NCBI RefSeq assembly: GCF_009707485.1 | Contig: NZ_CP046121.1 | Coordinates: 124,001 to 188,000, forward strand | Reading direction: 5' to 3' | Length of the DNA stretch: 64,000 nucleotides | Source: Nostocoides sp. HKS02 | Lineage (GTDB): Bacteria > Actinomycetota > Actinomycetes > Actinomycetales > Dermatophilaceae | In this document: piece by piece, positions 50,121 to 58,252 of the stretch | Position numbering within the stretch: the stretch's first letter is position 1 | Layout: every line of letters starts with the position of its first letter | Notes under the pieces: generated by a model | Database searches by the model: none | What the model was told of the DNA's origin: nothing | Seen by the model: the letters and a program-made list of their open reading frames with translations, nothing else | Translations under genes and position numbers: made by a program

Positions 50121-52062
50121 GTGAGCAGCTCCGCGTCCCTCAAGGTCGCAGTCGTCGGGCCGACGCACCCCTACAAGGGTGGGGTGGCCGCGCACACGAC
50201 CACGCTGGCCCACGAGCTGGCCGAAGCCGGCCACGACGTGACGTTGGTGTCGTGGTCGCACCTCTACCCGTCCAAGCTGTACCCCGGCGAGCAGGCCGTG
50301 CCGGGCGGCTCAGCCGACGTGCCCCCGTTCCCACGCACGGTGCGCGCCCTGAGCTGGGCCCGTCCCGACACCTGGGTGCGCACCGGGCGGCGGCTGCGCG
50401 GGTTCGACGCGATCGTCGTCATCCACGTGATCCCCGCGGTGGTGCCGGCCCACCTGGTCCTCCTGCGGGCGGCGGGCGCCGGGCGTCCTCGGACGACGAC
50501 GGCATCCACCGGCCGGCCGCGCACCGTGGTGATCGCGCATAACGTGCTGCCCCACGAGACCCACGTGGGTGACCGCGAGCTCATGCAGCGGCTTGTTCCA
50601 GCGGGTCGACGCCGTGCTCGTCCACAGCGACTCCCAGGCCAAGCTGGCCTACGAGCTGCATGCGCCCAGGGTGTCGGTCACCGACCTGCCGCCGCACCTG
50701 CCCGGTGGCGCCCCCGTCGAGCGCGCCGACCACGACGGACCGCCGCGGCTGCTCGCCCTGGGGATGGTGCGCGACTACAAGGGCGTCGACCTCCTCATGG
50801 AGGCCCTGGCGCAGGTGCCCGGGCCGACCCTGACCGTCGCCGGCGAGATGTGGGGCGCGAGCGGTGAGCGCGTCAAGGAGCTCGCCCAGGACCCGCGGCT
50901 GCGCGACCGGGTGCAGGTGCACGGCGGATACGTCCCGGCCGACCGGCTCGCCCCGCTGCTCGCGGCCCACGACGTCCTGGCCCTGACCTACCGCACCGCG
51001 ACCGCCTCCCAGAACGTCTTGCTCGGCCAGCAGCACGGCCTCGCCGTACTCGCCTCGGACGTCGGCACCTTCGGCTCGCAGGTGCGCGACGGGGTCGACG
51101 GGCTGCTGGTCCCAGCGGCTGATCCCGAGGCGCTGGTCGCCGCCCTCGAGCGGCTCGCCGAACCCGGGTATGCCGCGCGGCTCCGGTCCGCCGTGCGCCC
51201 GCCGGACCTGTCCGGGCCCTGGGCGCGCTACGTCGGCACGATCGAGGCGCTGGCCGCGGTCGAGCCCGCCGCCGAGTCCGGCCTCGAGCCCGGCCTCGAG
51301 CCCGCCCACGCCCACGGGTCGCAGGGCGACGCGAGCGGGCCCCGGGCGGTCGCCGGCCACCTGACCCACCGGGTCGGTGCCGCCGTGCGCGGCCTCGTGG
51401 CTGCCTCGCGCCCCGAGGTCGAGGTCGACCGGGCTGACCTGCCGGAGTGGATCCGCGCCTCCGACATCCTGGCCGACGGCGACGATGCCGACGAGGCCAA
51501 GGCCTTCGCCCGCAGTCTCGGGCTGCCGCGGGGTGGTGACGCCATCGCGGCGTGGGCCGCGCTCGGCGCCCTCGCCGCCATCGTCCGGGTGCGCGACGAC
51601 GGTCGCCGCAGCGCGGTGATCGTCGACGAGTCGGGTATCCGGTCGCCGCTGTCGCGGTGGGCGCGGGCGATCGGCTTCGCGCCGGTCGAGCTCGAGCTGA
51701 CCGGCCACCGGTCGTCGGTCGAGGTGCTCGACGTCGACACGGCCTCGCTCGACGTCATCGTGCGGCTGCACCCCGGCGGATGCGATGCCGACGACATCGA
51801 CGAGGCGATGAGCCAGGCGTCCTGGGCGCTGCGGTCGGGCGGCCTGCTCTGCGTGACCCTGCCCATCGGCGGTTCAGAGGCGGAGGGTGCGCTCAGTCCC
51901 GCCGACGTCCGCGCGGTCCTGGCGCGGGCCCACGACCTCGGCTTCGTGCTCGTCGGCGACGTCGACGGCGACATCACCGGCCGGATGCGCCACGCCTCCG
52001 ACGGCGCGACCCGCGCCGACGCGGCATACGGCCTGCTGCGCCTGACCCTCCGACGGCGCTGA
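50121..52062 (+). CDS. GT4-type glycosyltransferase fused to a methyltransferase-like C-terminal domain; frame broken once
   Basis: About 646 residues after repair. Residues 1-370 form a GT-B enzyme: VAVVGPTHPYKGGVAAHTT at the start, the acceptor domain to about 155, and the donor domain with LALGMVRDYKGVDLL near 210 and QQHGLAVLASDVG near 305. The C-terminal part (about 440-646) with WALRSGGLLCVTLPIGG resembles the second half of a class I methyltransferase without a clear SAM motif. An extra T in CTTGTT at 50592-50597 splits GDRELMQRL from FQRVDAVLVHS. It overlaps the next gene as TGATG. Confidence 0.82.
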
Positions 52063-53061
52063 TGACCCGCGCTCGGCTCCTCACCACCTTGCGCATCGCG
52101 CTCGCCCTCCCTCGTCGTGGCCGCGGTCGGGGTCGCGGTGGCCCGCAACTGGGCCCAGGTATCCCTGGACATCGGCAAGGTCCGGCTGCCCGACCTGCTG
52201 CTGGCCGCTGCGCTGATCTCGCTGGCGCCCGTGCTGACCCTGCTGGCCTGGCGCCGGATCCTCGCCGACCTCGGGTCGCCGCTGCACCTCGCGCCCGCCG
52301 GAGGCATCTTCTTCGTCGGGCAGCTCGGCAAGTACCTGCCCGGGTCGGTGTGGTCGATCGTCGCTCAGGCCGAGATGGGTCTGAAACTCGAGATCCCGCG
52401 CCGTCGGTCGGCCGTGGTGGGGCTCATCACGATCGGCCTGGCCGCGATCTGCGGCTTCCTCGCGGGCGTTCCGGCGTTGCCGCTGCTGCTGTCGCGCAGT
52501 GCGACCTCCTCGACGGGTTGGGTGCTGCTCCTCGCGCTACCGCTGGTCGCGATCGCGTTCTGGCCCCGCCTGCTCAACTGGGGCATCGCGCTGGGGTTGC
52601 GGCTGCTGCGTCGCGAGCCCCTCGAGCACGAGCTTTCGGGGCGCGCGGTGTTCTTCTCCTCTGCCTACCTGATCGCCGCCTGGGTCTGTTCGGGGCTCCA
52701 CGTCCTGGTGCTCGCCCGCGCAGTCTCCGAGGGCCGGGCCACCGGCGGCCATCTCGTCGTCGCCACCGTGGCCGGGTTCGCGCTCGCCTCGGCGCTGTCG
52801 ATGTTCGCCGTCCTGCTCCCCGCCGGGGTCGGCCTGCGTGAGGGGCTCCTGGTGCTGCTGCTCGCCCCGCTGCTCTCGACCCCGGGCGCGGCTGCCGTGG
52901 TGGTCCTGGCCCGCTTCCTCAGCGTGCTGTCCGACGTCGTGTTCGCCCTGATCGGCTGGGCTTGGGCGCGCTCGCACCACCTCCTCACCTCCCGCCCGGA
53001 GCGCGAGCACGACCACCTGGTCGCCGAGGAGGACCCGATGCCCCCGACGAATGCCCGCTAG
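52062..53061 (+). CDS. UPF0104/AglD-like flippase-domain membrane protein; frame broken once
   Basis: About 332 residues after repair, with roughly eight membrane helices and the central GQLGKYLPGSVWSIVAQAEMG segment characteristic of the LPG-synthase transmembrane (UPF0104) family. Members act in lipid or glycolipid translocation or synthesis. One extra C in the 52104-52111 stretch shifts the frame; removing it gives RIALALLVVAAVGVAVARNW. ATG 52062 overlaps the upstream stop. Likely part of a polyprenyl-glycan pathway with the neighbouring GTs. Confidence 0.8.
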
Positions 53062-53064
53062 ATT
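53059..53064 (+). promoter_or_regulatory. -10-like hexamer TAGATT, leaderless promoter
   Basis: TAGATT ends 7 nt before ATG 53072 and overlaps the stop codon of the upstream membrane-protein gene. Confidence 0.45.
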
Positions 53065-53071
53065 GCGCCGC

Positions 53072-53938
53072 ATGCCCTTTTCCGACGAGACCGATCCCGC
53101 CCCGCAGGTTGCCGCCCCACCCGGGGGCCGCCTGCTCGCGGTGGCCAAGCGCGGTGCCGAGCACGTGCTGTGGGCCCGCGTCGCCGTGCAGCGGCGTGCG
53201 GAGACCCGCCGGGGGTATGCCGCGTCGCGCCCCGTGCCGACCGTGGTGCCCCCCACCGGCCTGCTCCGCAGCGAGGCCATGTGGCAGGCCGCGACCGAAG
53301 AGGCGCGCCGCCTGCGGCTGCCGCTGCACCGCGACCTGCCCAAGAACTGGGACGCGTTGGGTGCGGTCGGGGCGGTGCTCAGCCTCGCCGACGACGGCTC
53401 GCGCACGGCCCGGGTCATGGATGCCGGCAGCGCGCGGTACTCACCGGTGCTGCCCTGGCTGAGGCTCTACGGCCTGGGCACCGCCCCGGGGTCGCTGCTC
53501 GGCATCAACCTCGAGTTCGGCGAGGAGGTGCGCCGCGACGGCGTGGTCTTCCGCCACGGCGACGTCACGGCGACCGGGCTGCCGGACGGCTCGCTCGACG
53601 CCATCACCTGCATGTCTGTCGTCGAGCACGGTGTGCCGCTCGAGCCGTTCCTGCGCGAGTCCGCCCGGGTGCTGCGCCCCGGTGGTGTGCTCTGCGTGTC
53701 CACCGACTACGACCAGCAGCCCCCCGACACCACGGGCCGCACGGCATACGGCAGCGAGGTGCACATCTTCAGCCCGGAGGACATCCGCGCGCTGGTGGCG
53801 ACGGCTGATGCGTGCGGACTCGACCTCGTGGGCGACCTGTCGACGTCGGACTCCTTGTCGCACGAGGAACGCCCGGTCCACTGGGACCGCGTCGGCCTCG
53901 ACTACACGTTCATCCTGCTGACGTTCCGCCGCCGCTGA
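53072..53938 (+). CDS. SAM-dependent methyltransferase (class I, type 11-like)
   Basis: 288 residues. The SAM-binding region is seen as RVMDAGSARYSPVLPWL near residue 111, VFRHGDVTATGLPDGSLDAITCMSVVEHG near 155 and LRPGGVLCVSTDYD near 200. The basic N-terminal 80 residues may contact another protein or nucleic acid. Given the neighbouring glycosyltransferases it could methylate a glycan, but a small-molecule target is equally possible. Confidence 0.82.
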   Translation: MPFSDETDPAPQVAAPPGGRLLAVAKRGAEHVLWARVAVQRRAETRRGYAASRPVPTVVPPTGLLRSEAMWQAATEEARRLRLPLHRDLPKNWDALGAVGAVLSLADDGSRTARVMDAGSARYSPVLPWLRLYGLGTAPGSLLGINLEFGEEVRRDGVVFRHGDVTATGLPDGSLDAITCMSVVEHGVPLEPFLRESARVLRPGGVLCVSTDYDQQPPDTTGRTAYGSEVHIFSPEDIRALVATADACGLDLVGDLSTSDSLSHEERPVHWDRVGLDYTFILLTFRRR

Positions 53939-53971
53939 GGCGCGTCGCGCAGCCGGGCGAGACCGGCCGGG

Positions 53972-54673
53972 TCACGCTCCGCCGGGCTCCTGGGTGTTGG
54001 TCATCGGGTACTTCTTGATGAAGTCGACGACCACCTGACCCGAGAGGCCGCCGCACATCTCGCGGTGGCCGGCATCGGCGGCCCAGTGGACCAGCGCGTA
54101 GGGCTTGTTGGCGGGGAAGGTGCCGCGGCTCGCGTCCCACTCGACGACCTTGAACTTGCCGCTGGAGTCCGGCTCCGCGTTGGCCTTGTCGGCGATGGTC
54201 CTGAGGAGGGTGGTGTCCTTCACCTTGGAGCCGTCGTACCAGAGGATCGTGTAGCCGTGCTCGAGGTTGTGCACCAGCGTCTCGACCACCGGGCGGTCGG
54301 CCGCGGTGTAGAAGTCGCGGCCGCTGACATCGGGGCTCACGAAGTGCGGTCCGTGGCTCGGCGGCACGGTGTCGTACTTGACCGAGGTGACCTTGGACTG
54401 GGCGGTGCCCGGTCCGACGTGCTGGGCCTTGCCACCGCCGACGTCCGTGGTCACCGGGTCGCAGGAGGCCGCGGCGACCGACACCCCGAGTCCGGGCAGC
54501 TGCTTGGACTTCGCGTCGCTGATCGCGTAGGCGACGACGCCCCCGAGGGCGCCGAGCAGGACGACGCAGCCGACGACGATGGCGGCGACGACCTTGCGCT
54601 CCTTGGCCTTCTGCTGCTGCTGGATCTCGGCCAGTCGGGCCTTGCGGTCCTGGCTTGCTCGCTTGTTGCTCAC
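53972..54673 (-). CDS. DUF3105 membrane-anchored protein
   Basis: 233 residues. A charged, coiled-coil-like N-terminal segment (about 5-26) precedes one membrane helix (28-51). The external domain contains YDTVPPSHGPHFVSPDVSG near 102, VETLVHNLEHGYTILWY near 128 and a late cysteine in REMCGGLSG. The conserved histidines (SHGPH, HNLEHG) suggest metal binding. DUF3105 has no assigned function. Convergent with the methyltransferase gene after 33 bp. Confidence 0.87.
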   Translation of the reverse strand: MSNKRASQDRKARLAEIQQQQKAKERKVVAAIVVGCVVLLGALGGVVAYAISDAKSKQLPGLGVSVAAASCDPVTTDVGGGKAQHVGPGTAQSKVTSVKYDTVPPSHGPHFVSPDVSGRDFYTAADRPVVETLVHNLEHGYTILWYDGSKVKDTTLLRTIADKANAEPDSSGKFKVVEWDASRGTFPANKPYALVHWAADAGHREMCGGLSGQVVVDFIKKYPMTNTQEPGGA

Positions 54674-54767
54674 GGGTTCCTCGGTGGTTCTCGGGGCGGT
54701 GGACGTCGCGCAGAGTCTACGGGGACCACGTGCGGGCGTTGTCGGGAGAACGCGTCAGACTGTCCTG

Positions 54768-55701
54768 GTGTCCCCGCAGCCCGAGCTGACCCGTGTCTGG
54801 AGTCCGGGCCGCCCCACGTCTGTGGGGCTCATCGTGTCGATCTTCCGTCGCGGGGGCGGTGACCCCACGTTCCAGCCGGATCGCGGCGAGGGGTGGTGGC
54901 TCGGGCTGCCCACGCCGCAGGGGCCCGCGACGCTGCGCCTGGTGCAGCGCTCCGATGCTGGCGCGGTGATGGCGAGCGCCTGGGGTGAGGGGGCCGCCTG
55001 GGCGCTCGACCAGGTGCCCGCGCTGCTCGGGGCTGACGACGACGATAGCGACTTCGTGAGCCACCACCCGCAGGTGGCGCGGGCCCACGCGCGGTATGCC
55101 GCGTGGCACGTTCCGCGTTCAGGGCTCGTCCTGCACGCCCTGGTGCCGGCGGTCATCGAGCAGAAGGTCACCGGGCAGGAGGCGTTCGGCGGCTACCGCA
55201 CCCTGGTGCACCGCTACGGGTCGCGTGCGCCGGGCCCCGGCGCCGACCGTCGGCTGTGGGTCGCGCCGGCTCCTGCCGGGTGGGCGGCGATCCCGTCGTG
55301 GGAATGGCTGCGCGCCTCGGTGGACGGCGCCCGGTCGGGGACGGTCGTGCGCGCCGCCCGGGTGGCCGGCCGGCTCGAGGAGTGCGTCAGCCTGCCGCAG
55401 GAGGCGGCCTCCGCGCGGTTGCGTGCCGTGCAGGGCATCGGGGTCTGGACGGCCGCCGAGGTGGCGCAGCGGGCGCTGGGCGACCCGGACTCGCCCAGCT
55501 TCGGCGACTACCACGTCGCCAAGAACCTCACCTGGGCCCTGACCGGTGAGGTGCTCGACGACGACGCGATGGCCGAGCTGCTCGAGCCCTACCGCGGCCA
55601 CCGCTACCGCGTGCAGCGGCTTGTTGGAGCTGGACGGCGCGATGCGACCGCGACGCGGACCGCGGATGGCTCCTCGCACCCACCTGCCGACCCGCCGGTA
55701 G
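54768..55701 (+). CDS. DNA-3-methyladenine glycosylase II-like HhH-GPD protein; frame broken near its end
   Basis: About 310 residues after repair. The helix-hairpin-helix motif LRAVQGIGVWTAAEVAQRALG near 222 leads to FGDYHVAKN, whose aspartate is the catalytic residue position in AlkA-like enzymes. IEQKVTGQEAFGGYRTL near 128 is the family's first conserved helix. An extra T in CTTGTT at 55620-55625 cuts the end; repair gives YRVQRLLELDGAMRPRRGP and a TAG at 55699-55701. GTG 54768 has a -10-like CAGACT 6 nt upstream. Base-excision repair of alkylated purines. Confidence 0.85.
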
Positions 55702-55731
55702 CGACCCCGCACGAGGGTGCCTGCTCCCGGC

Positions 55732-56799
55732 TCAGCGGCCGCGCGGTCGCTCGCGGATGGCCAGGTCGACCTCGAGGCGGCCGGTCTGTGCCGGGACCTC
55801 GGCGGCGAGGGCTTCGAGGCCTTCTCCCCACAGCGCCACCTCGAGCCGGGTCACCGCGACCCCGAGGTCGTATGCCGTGGGCGCGCTCACCCGGACCGTG
55901 GTGCCCCCGGTGTCGATGCCCGCCTCGGGGGCGCCGTGCAGGGCGACGGCGACGGCCCGGGAGAGGCGGGCAGGCAGGTCCTCGGGTGCGACGGAGGCGA
56001 TCCCGGCGTCGTGCGCGTCGGCGCTGCCTGGCTCGATGCCGAGGGCGGCGCGCACGGCCTCGGCCCGCCCGTAGTCGAACCAGTCCTCACGCCCCGTCCG
56101 GACCAGGCTGCGCGCCCCGTCGCCGGGCTCGGCACCGGCCCAGGACGTCCCGCGGACGATGGCTGCAGGGGTCGCGTCGGCCTTGCCCTTGACCAGGTCT
56201 GCCGCCGCAGCCAGCTCGTCGGCGAGCGCCCGCGCGGTGACGCTGAGCGGCTGCCCGTCCGCATCCGTAGCGCCACGCAGGTCGTCCATGACGCGGACGC
56301 CCGCTGCACCCAAGGCGAAGTCCGTCTGGCCCGACCGCCACGGCCGGCCCGCGGTGTCGCTGACCACGACGCCGAGGGTCGTGAGCCCGGTCGCGGCCAG
56401 CAGAGCGCCGCGCAGGTGCTCGGCTTCGGCGTCGGGATCTGACGGGAGCAGGAGCACCCCGTCGCGCCCGCCGGTGTTCGAGGCATCCACCCCCGCGGCA
56501 GCCATCACCGGCCCGGCGACCGACTCGACGATCCGGGTCACCCGGTCACCCGAGGCGCGCTCGGCCACCACGCGCACCGTGCTGTCCGCGACTGCCGACT
56601 CCCGGTCGGCGGTGGGCGCCCACAGGCCACGCGACTTCGAGACCACCTTGCTGGAGACCACCATGATGTCGCCGTCCACCAGGGCAGCAGCCCCTTGCGC
56701 GGCGGCGACGACGAGCGCCGCGAGGTCGTCGCCATGGCGCACCTCGGGAATCCCGGTCAGGGGGATGACGGTGACGTTGACCCCAGTGCGGTCTGGCAC
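55732..56799 (-). CDS. fbiB: coenzyme F420-0:L-glutamate ligase, short FbiB
   Basis: 355 residues. The N-terminal 245 residues are a CofE/FbiB gamma-glutamyl ligase domain: VDGDIMVVSSKVVSKSRG near 47, LLLPSDPDAEAEHLRGALL near 118 and VVSDTAGRPWRSGQTDFALG near 145. In most actinobacterial FbiB proteins a nitroreductase-type domain follows, giving about 450 residues and reducing dehydro-F420. Here only about 110 residues follow and no FMN-binding nitroreductase motif is apparent, so that step may be done elsewhere. GTG 56799 starts 4 nt after the fbiA stop. Confidence 0.88.
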   Translation of the reverse strand: MPDRTGVNVTVIPLTGIPEVRHGDDLAALVVAAAQGAAALVDGDIMVVSSKVVSKSRGLWAPTADRESAVADSTVRVVAERASGDRVTRIVESVAGPVMAAAGVDASNTGGRDGVLLLPSDPDAEAEHLRGALLAATGLTTLGVVVSDTAGRPWRSGQTDFALGAAGVRVMDDLRGATDADGQPLSVTARALADELAAAADLVKGKADATPAAIVRGTSWAGAEPGDGARSLVRTGREDWFDYGRAEAVRAALGIEPGSADAHDAGIASVAPEDLPARLSRAVAVALHGAPEAGIDTGGTTVRVSAPTAYDLGVAVTRLEVALWGEGLEALAAEVPAQTGRLEVDLAIRERPRGR

Positions 56800-56803
56800 G
56801 GGC

Positions 56804-57778
56804 TCAGCCGCGCTTGGTCTCGAGGGCCAGGTCCAGGGCTGCCCCGGCGATCTGCGCCGCGGCGGCACGGTCGGTCATCAGGAGCGGACGACCACGCACC
56901 TGGGCACGCGGCAGCCGGACCGACGCGGCGTCCTCCTGCGACACCAGCCAGCCGTCGAGGAAGTCCTCGTAGAGCCCCGCCACGGCGCCGGCGGTGCACT
57001 CGACCCCGATCGCCGCGAGGCACGCGTCGGCGTGGCCACGCACCGGCATACCCCCGATGATCGGTGAGACGCCGACCACGGGAGCAGCGGTGCCGCGCAA
57101 CGCATCTCGCACCCCGGGGACGCCGAGGATGATGCCGATCGAGACGACCGGGTTGCTGGGCGGCAGGAGCACCACGTCGGCGTGGCGGATCGCGTCGAGC
57201 ACCCCCGGCGCGGCGGTCGCGCGGTCCATGCCGACGGCCACGAAGCGCTGGGCCGGCAGCGACGCCTGCATGCGTACCCACCACTCCTGGAAGTGCACGG
57301 CGCGCTGGCCGTCGGCGTCCTCGACGACGACGTGGGTCTCGACGGGGGAGTCGCTCATCGGCAGCACGGTCACGCGCTGGTCGGGCAGTCCCCACCGCTG
57401 GGCGAGCCGTGTGGTCGCCTCGGACAGGGACAGGCCCTGGGCCAGCCACTGCGACCGGGCGATGTGGGTGCCGATGTCGAGGTCGCCGAGGGCGAACCAC
57501 TGGGGTGTGGCGCCGTATGCCGCCAGCTCGCCCTGGACGCGATGGCTCTCGTCCGCGCGGCCCCAGCCCTGGCCCTCGTGGATGCCGCCTCCGAGGGTGT
57601 AGAGGAGCGTGTCGAGGTCGGGGCAGACCCGCAGCCCGAACAGGCTGATGTCGTCGCCGGTGTTGCCGATGATGGTGAGCTCGCTGTCGGCGAGGTCCGG
57701 GGTGGCGTCGAGGTGGGTGCGGAGTCCGCGGAGGAACCGGGCGCCGCCCACCCCTCCGGCCAGGGCCGTGATACGCAT
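56804..57778 (-). CDS. fbiA: 2-phospho-lactate/phosphoenolpyruvate transferase
   Basis: 324-residue CofD/FbiA enzyme that joins the phospholactyl or phosphoenolpyruvyl guanosine diphosphate to the deazaflavin Fo. The N-terminal glycine-rich ALAGGVGGARFLRGL (about 4-18), IGNTGDDISLFGL near 37, TRLAQRWGLPDQRVTVLPMSD near 121 and PPSNPVVSIGIILGVPGVRDAL near 194 are diagnostic. ATG 57778 matches the family start; the 20-residue longer frame is unlikely. Divergent from whiB2 as in mycobacteria (Rv3261/Rv3260c). Confidence 0.95.
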   Translation of the reverse strand: MRITALAGGVGGARFLRGLRTHLDATPDLADSELTIIGNTGDDISLFGLRVCPDLDTLLYTLGGGIHEGQGWGRADESHRVQGELAAYGATPQWFALGDLDIGTHIARSQWLAQGLSLSEATTRLAQRWGLPDQRVTVLPMSDSPVETHVVVEDADGQRAVHFQEWWVRMQASLPAQRFVAVGMDRATAAPGVLDAIRHADVVLLPPSNPVVSIGIILGVPGVRDALRGTAAPVVGVSPIIGGMPVRGHADACLAAIGVECTAGAVAGLYEDFLDGWLVSQEDAASVRLPRAQVRGRPLLMTDRAAAAQIAGAALDLALETKRG

Positions 57779-57872
57779 GGCCGCAGTCTTGCAGTCCGCG
57801 CACCCCCGCCCGGCACGGGGGACGCCACGCCGTATCAAGGTTCATCCGATCGGGCAAATATCAGACTTCCGC

Positions 57873-57902
57873 TTGACTAACCACGTATGACACGCGTGTA
57901 AT
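57873..57902 (+). promoter_or_regulatory. SigA-like promoter of whiB2
   Basis: TTGACT at 57873-57878 and TGTAAT at 57897-57902 are spaced by 18 bp, a near-consensus housekeeping promoter. It lies in a locally AT-richer part of the 180-bp spacer, giving a leader of about 50 nt. Confidence 0.65.
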
Positions 57903-57911
57903 TCCATTGTT

Positions 57912-57927
57912 GTGACGTTCCCGTCAC
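57912..57927. promoter_or_regulatory. GTGACG-TTCC-CGTCAC operator-like palindrome
   Basis: Perfect 6-bp arms around a 4-bp centre, placed just downstream of the predicted whiB2 transcription start. A position suited to repression. The half-site resembles, but does not match in spacing, CRP-type TGTGA sites. Confidence 0.5.
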
Positions 57928-57958
57928 GGCAGCGGCGTACCGGGTCGAGGAGGAAGCC

Positions 57959-58219
57959 GTGCAGGAACTGCAGCTGATCACCCTGGAGGGTGACGAGGAG
58001 GAGCTCTCCTGGCAGGAGCGCTCTCTGTGTGCACAGACGGACCCCGAGGCGTTCTTCCCAGAGAAGGGCGGCTCCACCCGCGAGGCCAAGAAGGTCTGCG
58101 TCGGGTGCGAGGTGCGGGCCGAGTGCCTGGAGTACGCCCTGGCCAACGACGAGCGGTTCGGGATCTGGGGCGGCTTGTCCGAGCGCGAGCGGCGCAAGCT
58201 CAAGAAGCGTGCGGTCTAG
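57959..58219 (+). CDS. whiB2: WhiB2/WhmD-family iron-sulfur regulator
   Basis: 86-residue WhiB protein with four cysteine ligands for a [4Fe-4S] cluster: C24 in SLCAQTDPEAFFP and three in KKVCVGCEVRAECLEYAL. The GIWGGLSERERRKLKK turn and basic tail bind DNA or sigma A. WhmD/WhiB2 controls septation and division in mycobacteria and Streptomyces. GTG 57959 is preceded by a strong GAGGAGGA ribosome-binding site. Its location beside divergent fbiA matches mycobacterial gene order. Confidence 0.94.
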   Translation: MQELQLITLEGDEEELSWQERSLCAQTDPEAFFPEKGGSTREAKKVCVGCEVRAECLEYALANDERFGIWGGLSERERRKLKKRAV

Positions 58220-58252
58220 CCGCCGGTCGGCGGCTCCGCCCGTGACAAGCGC

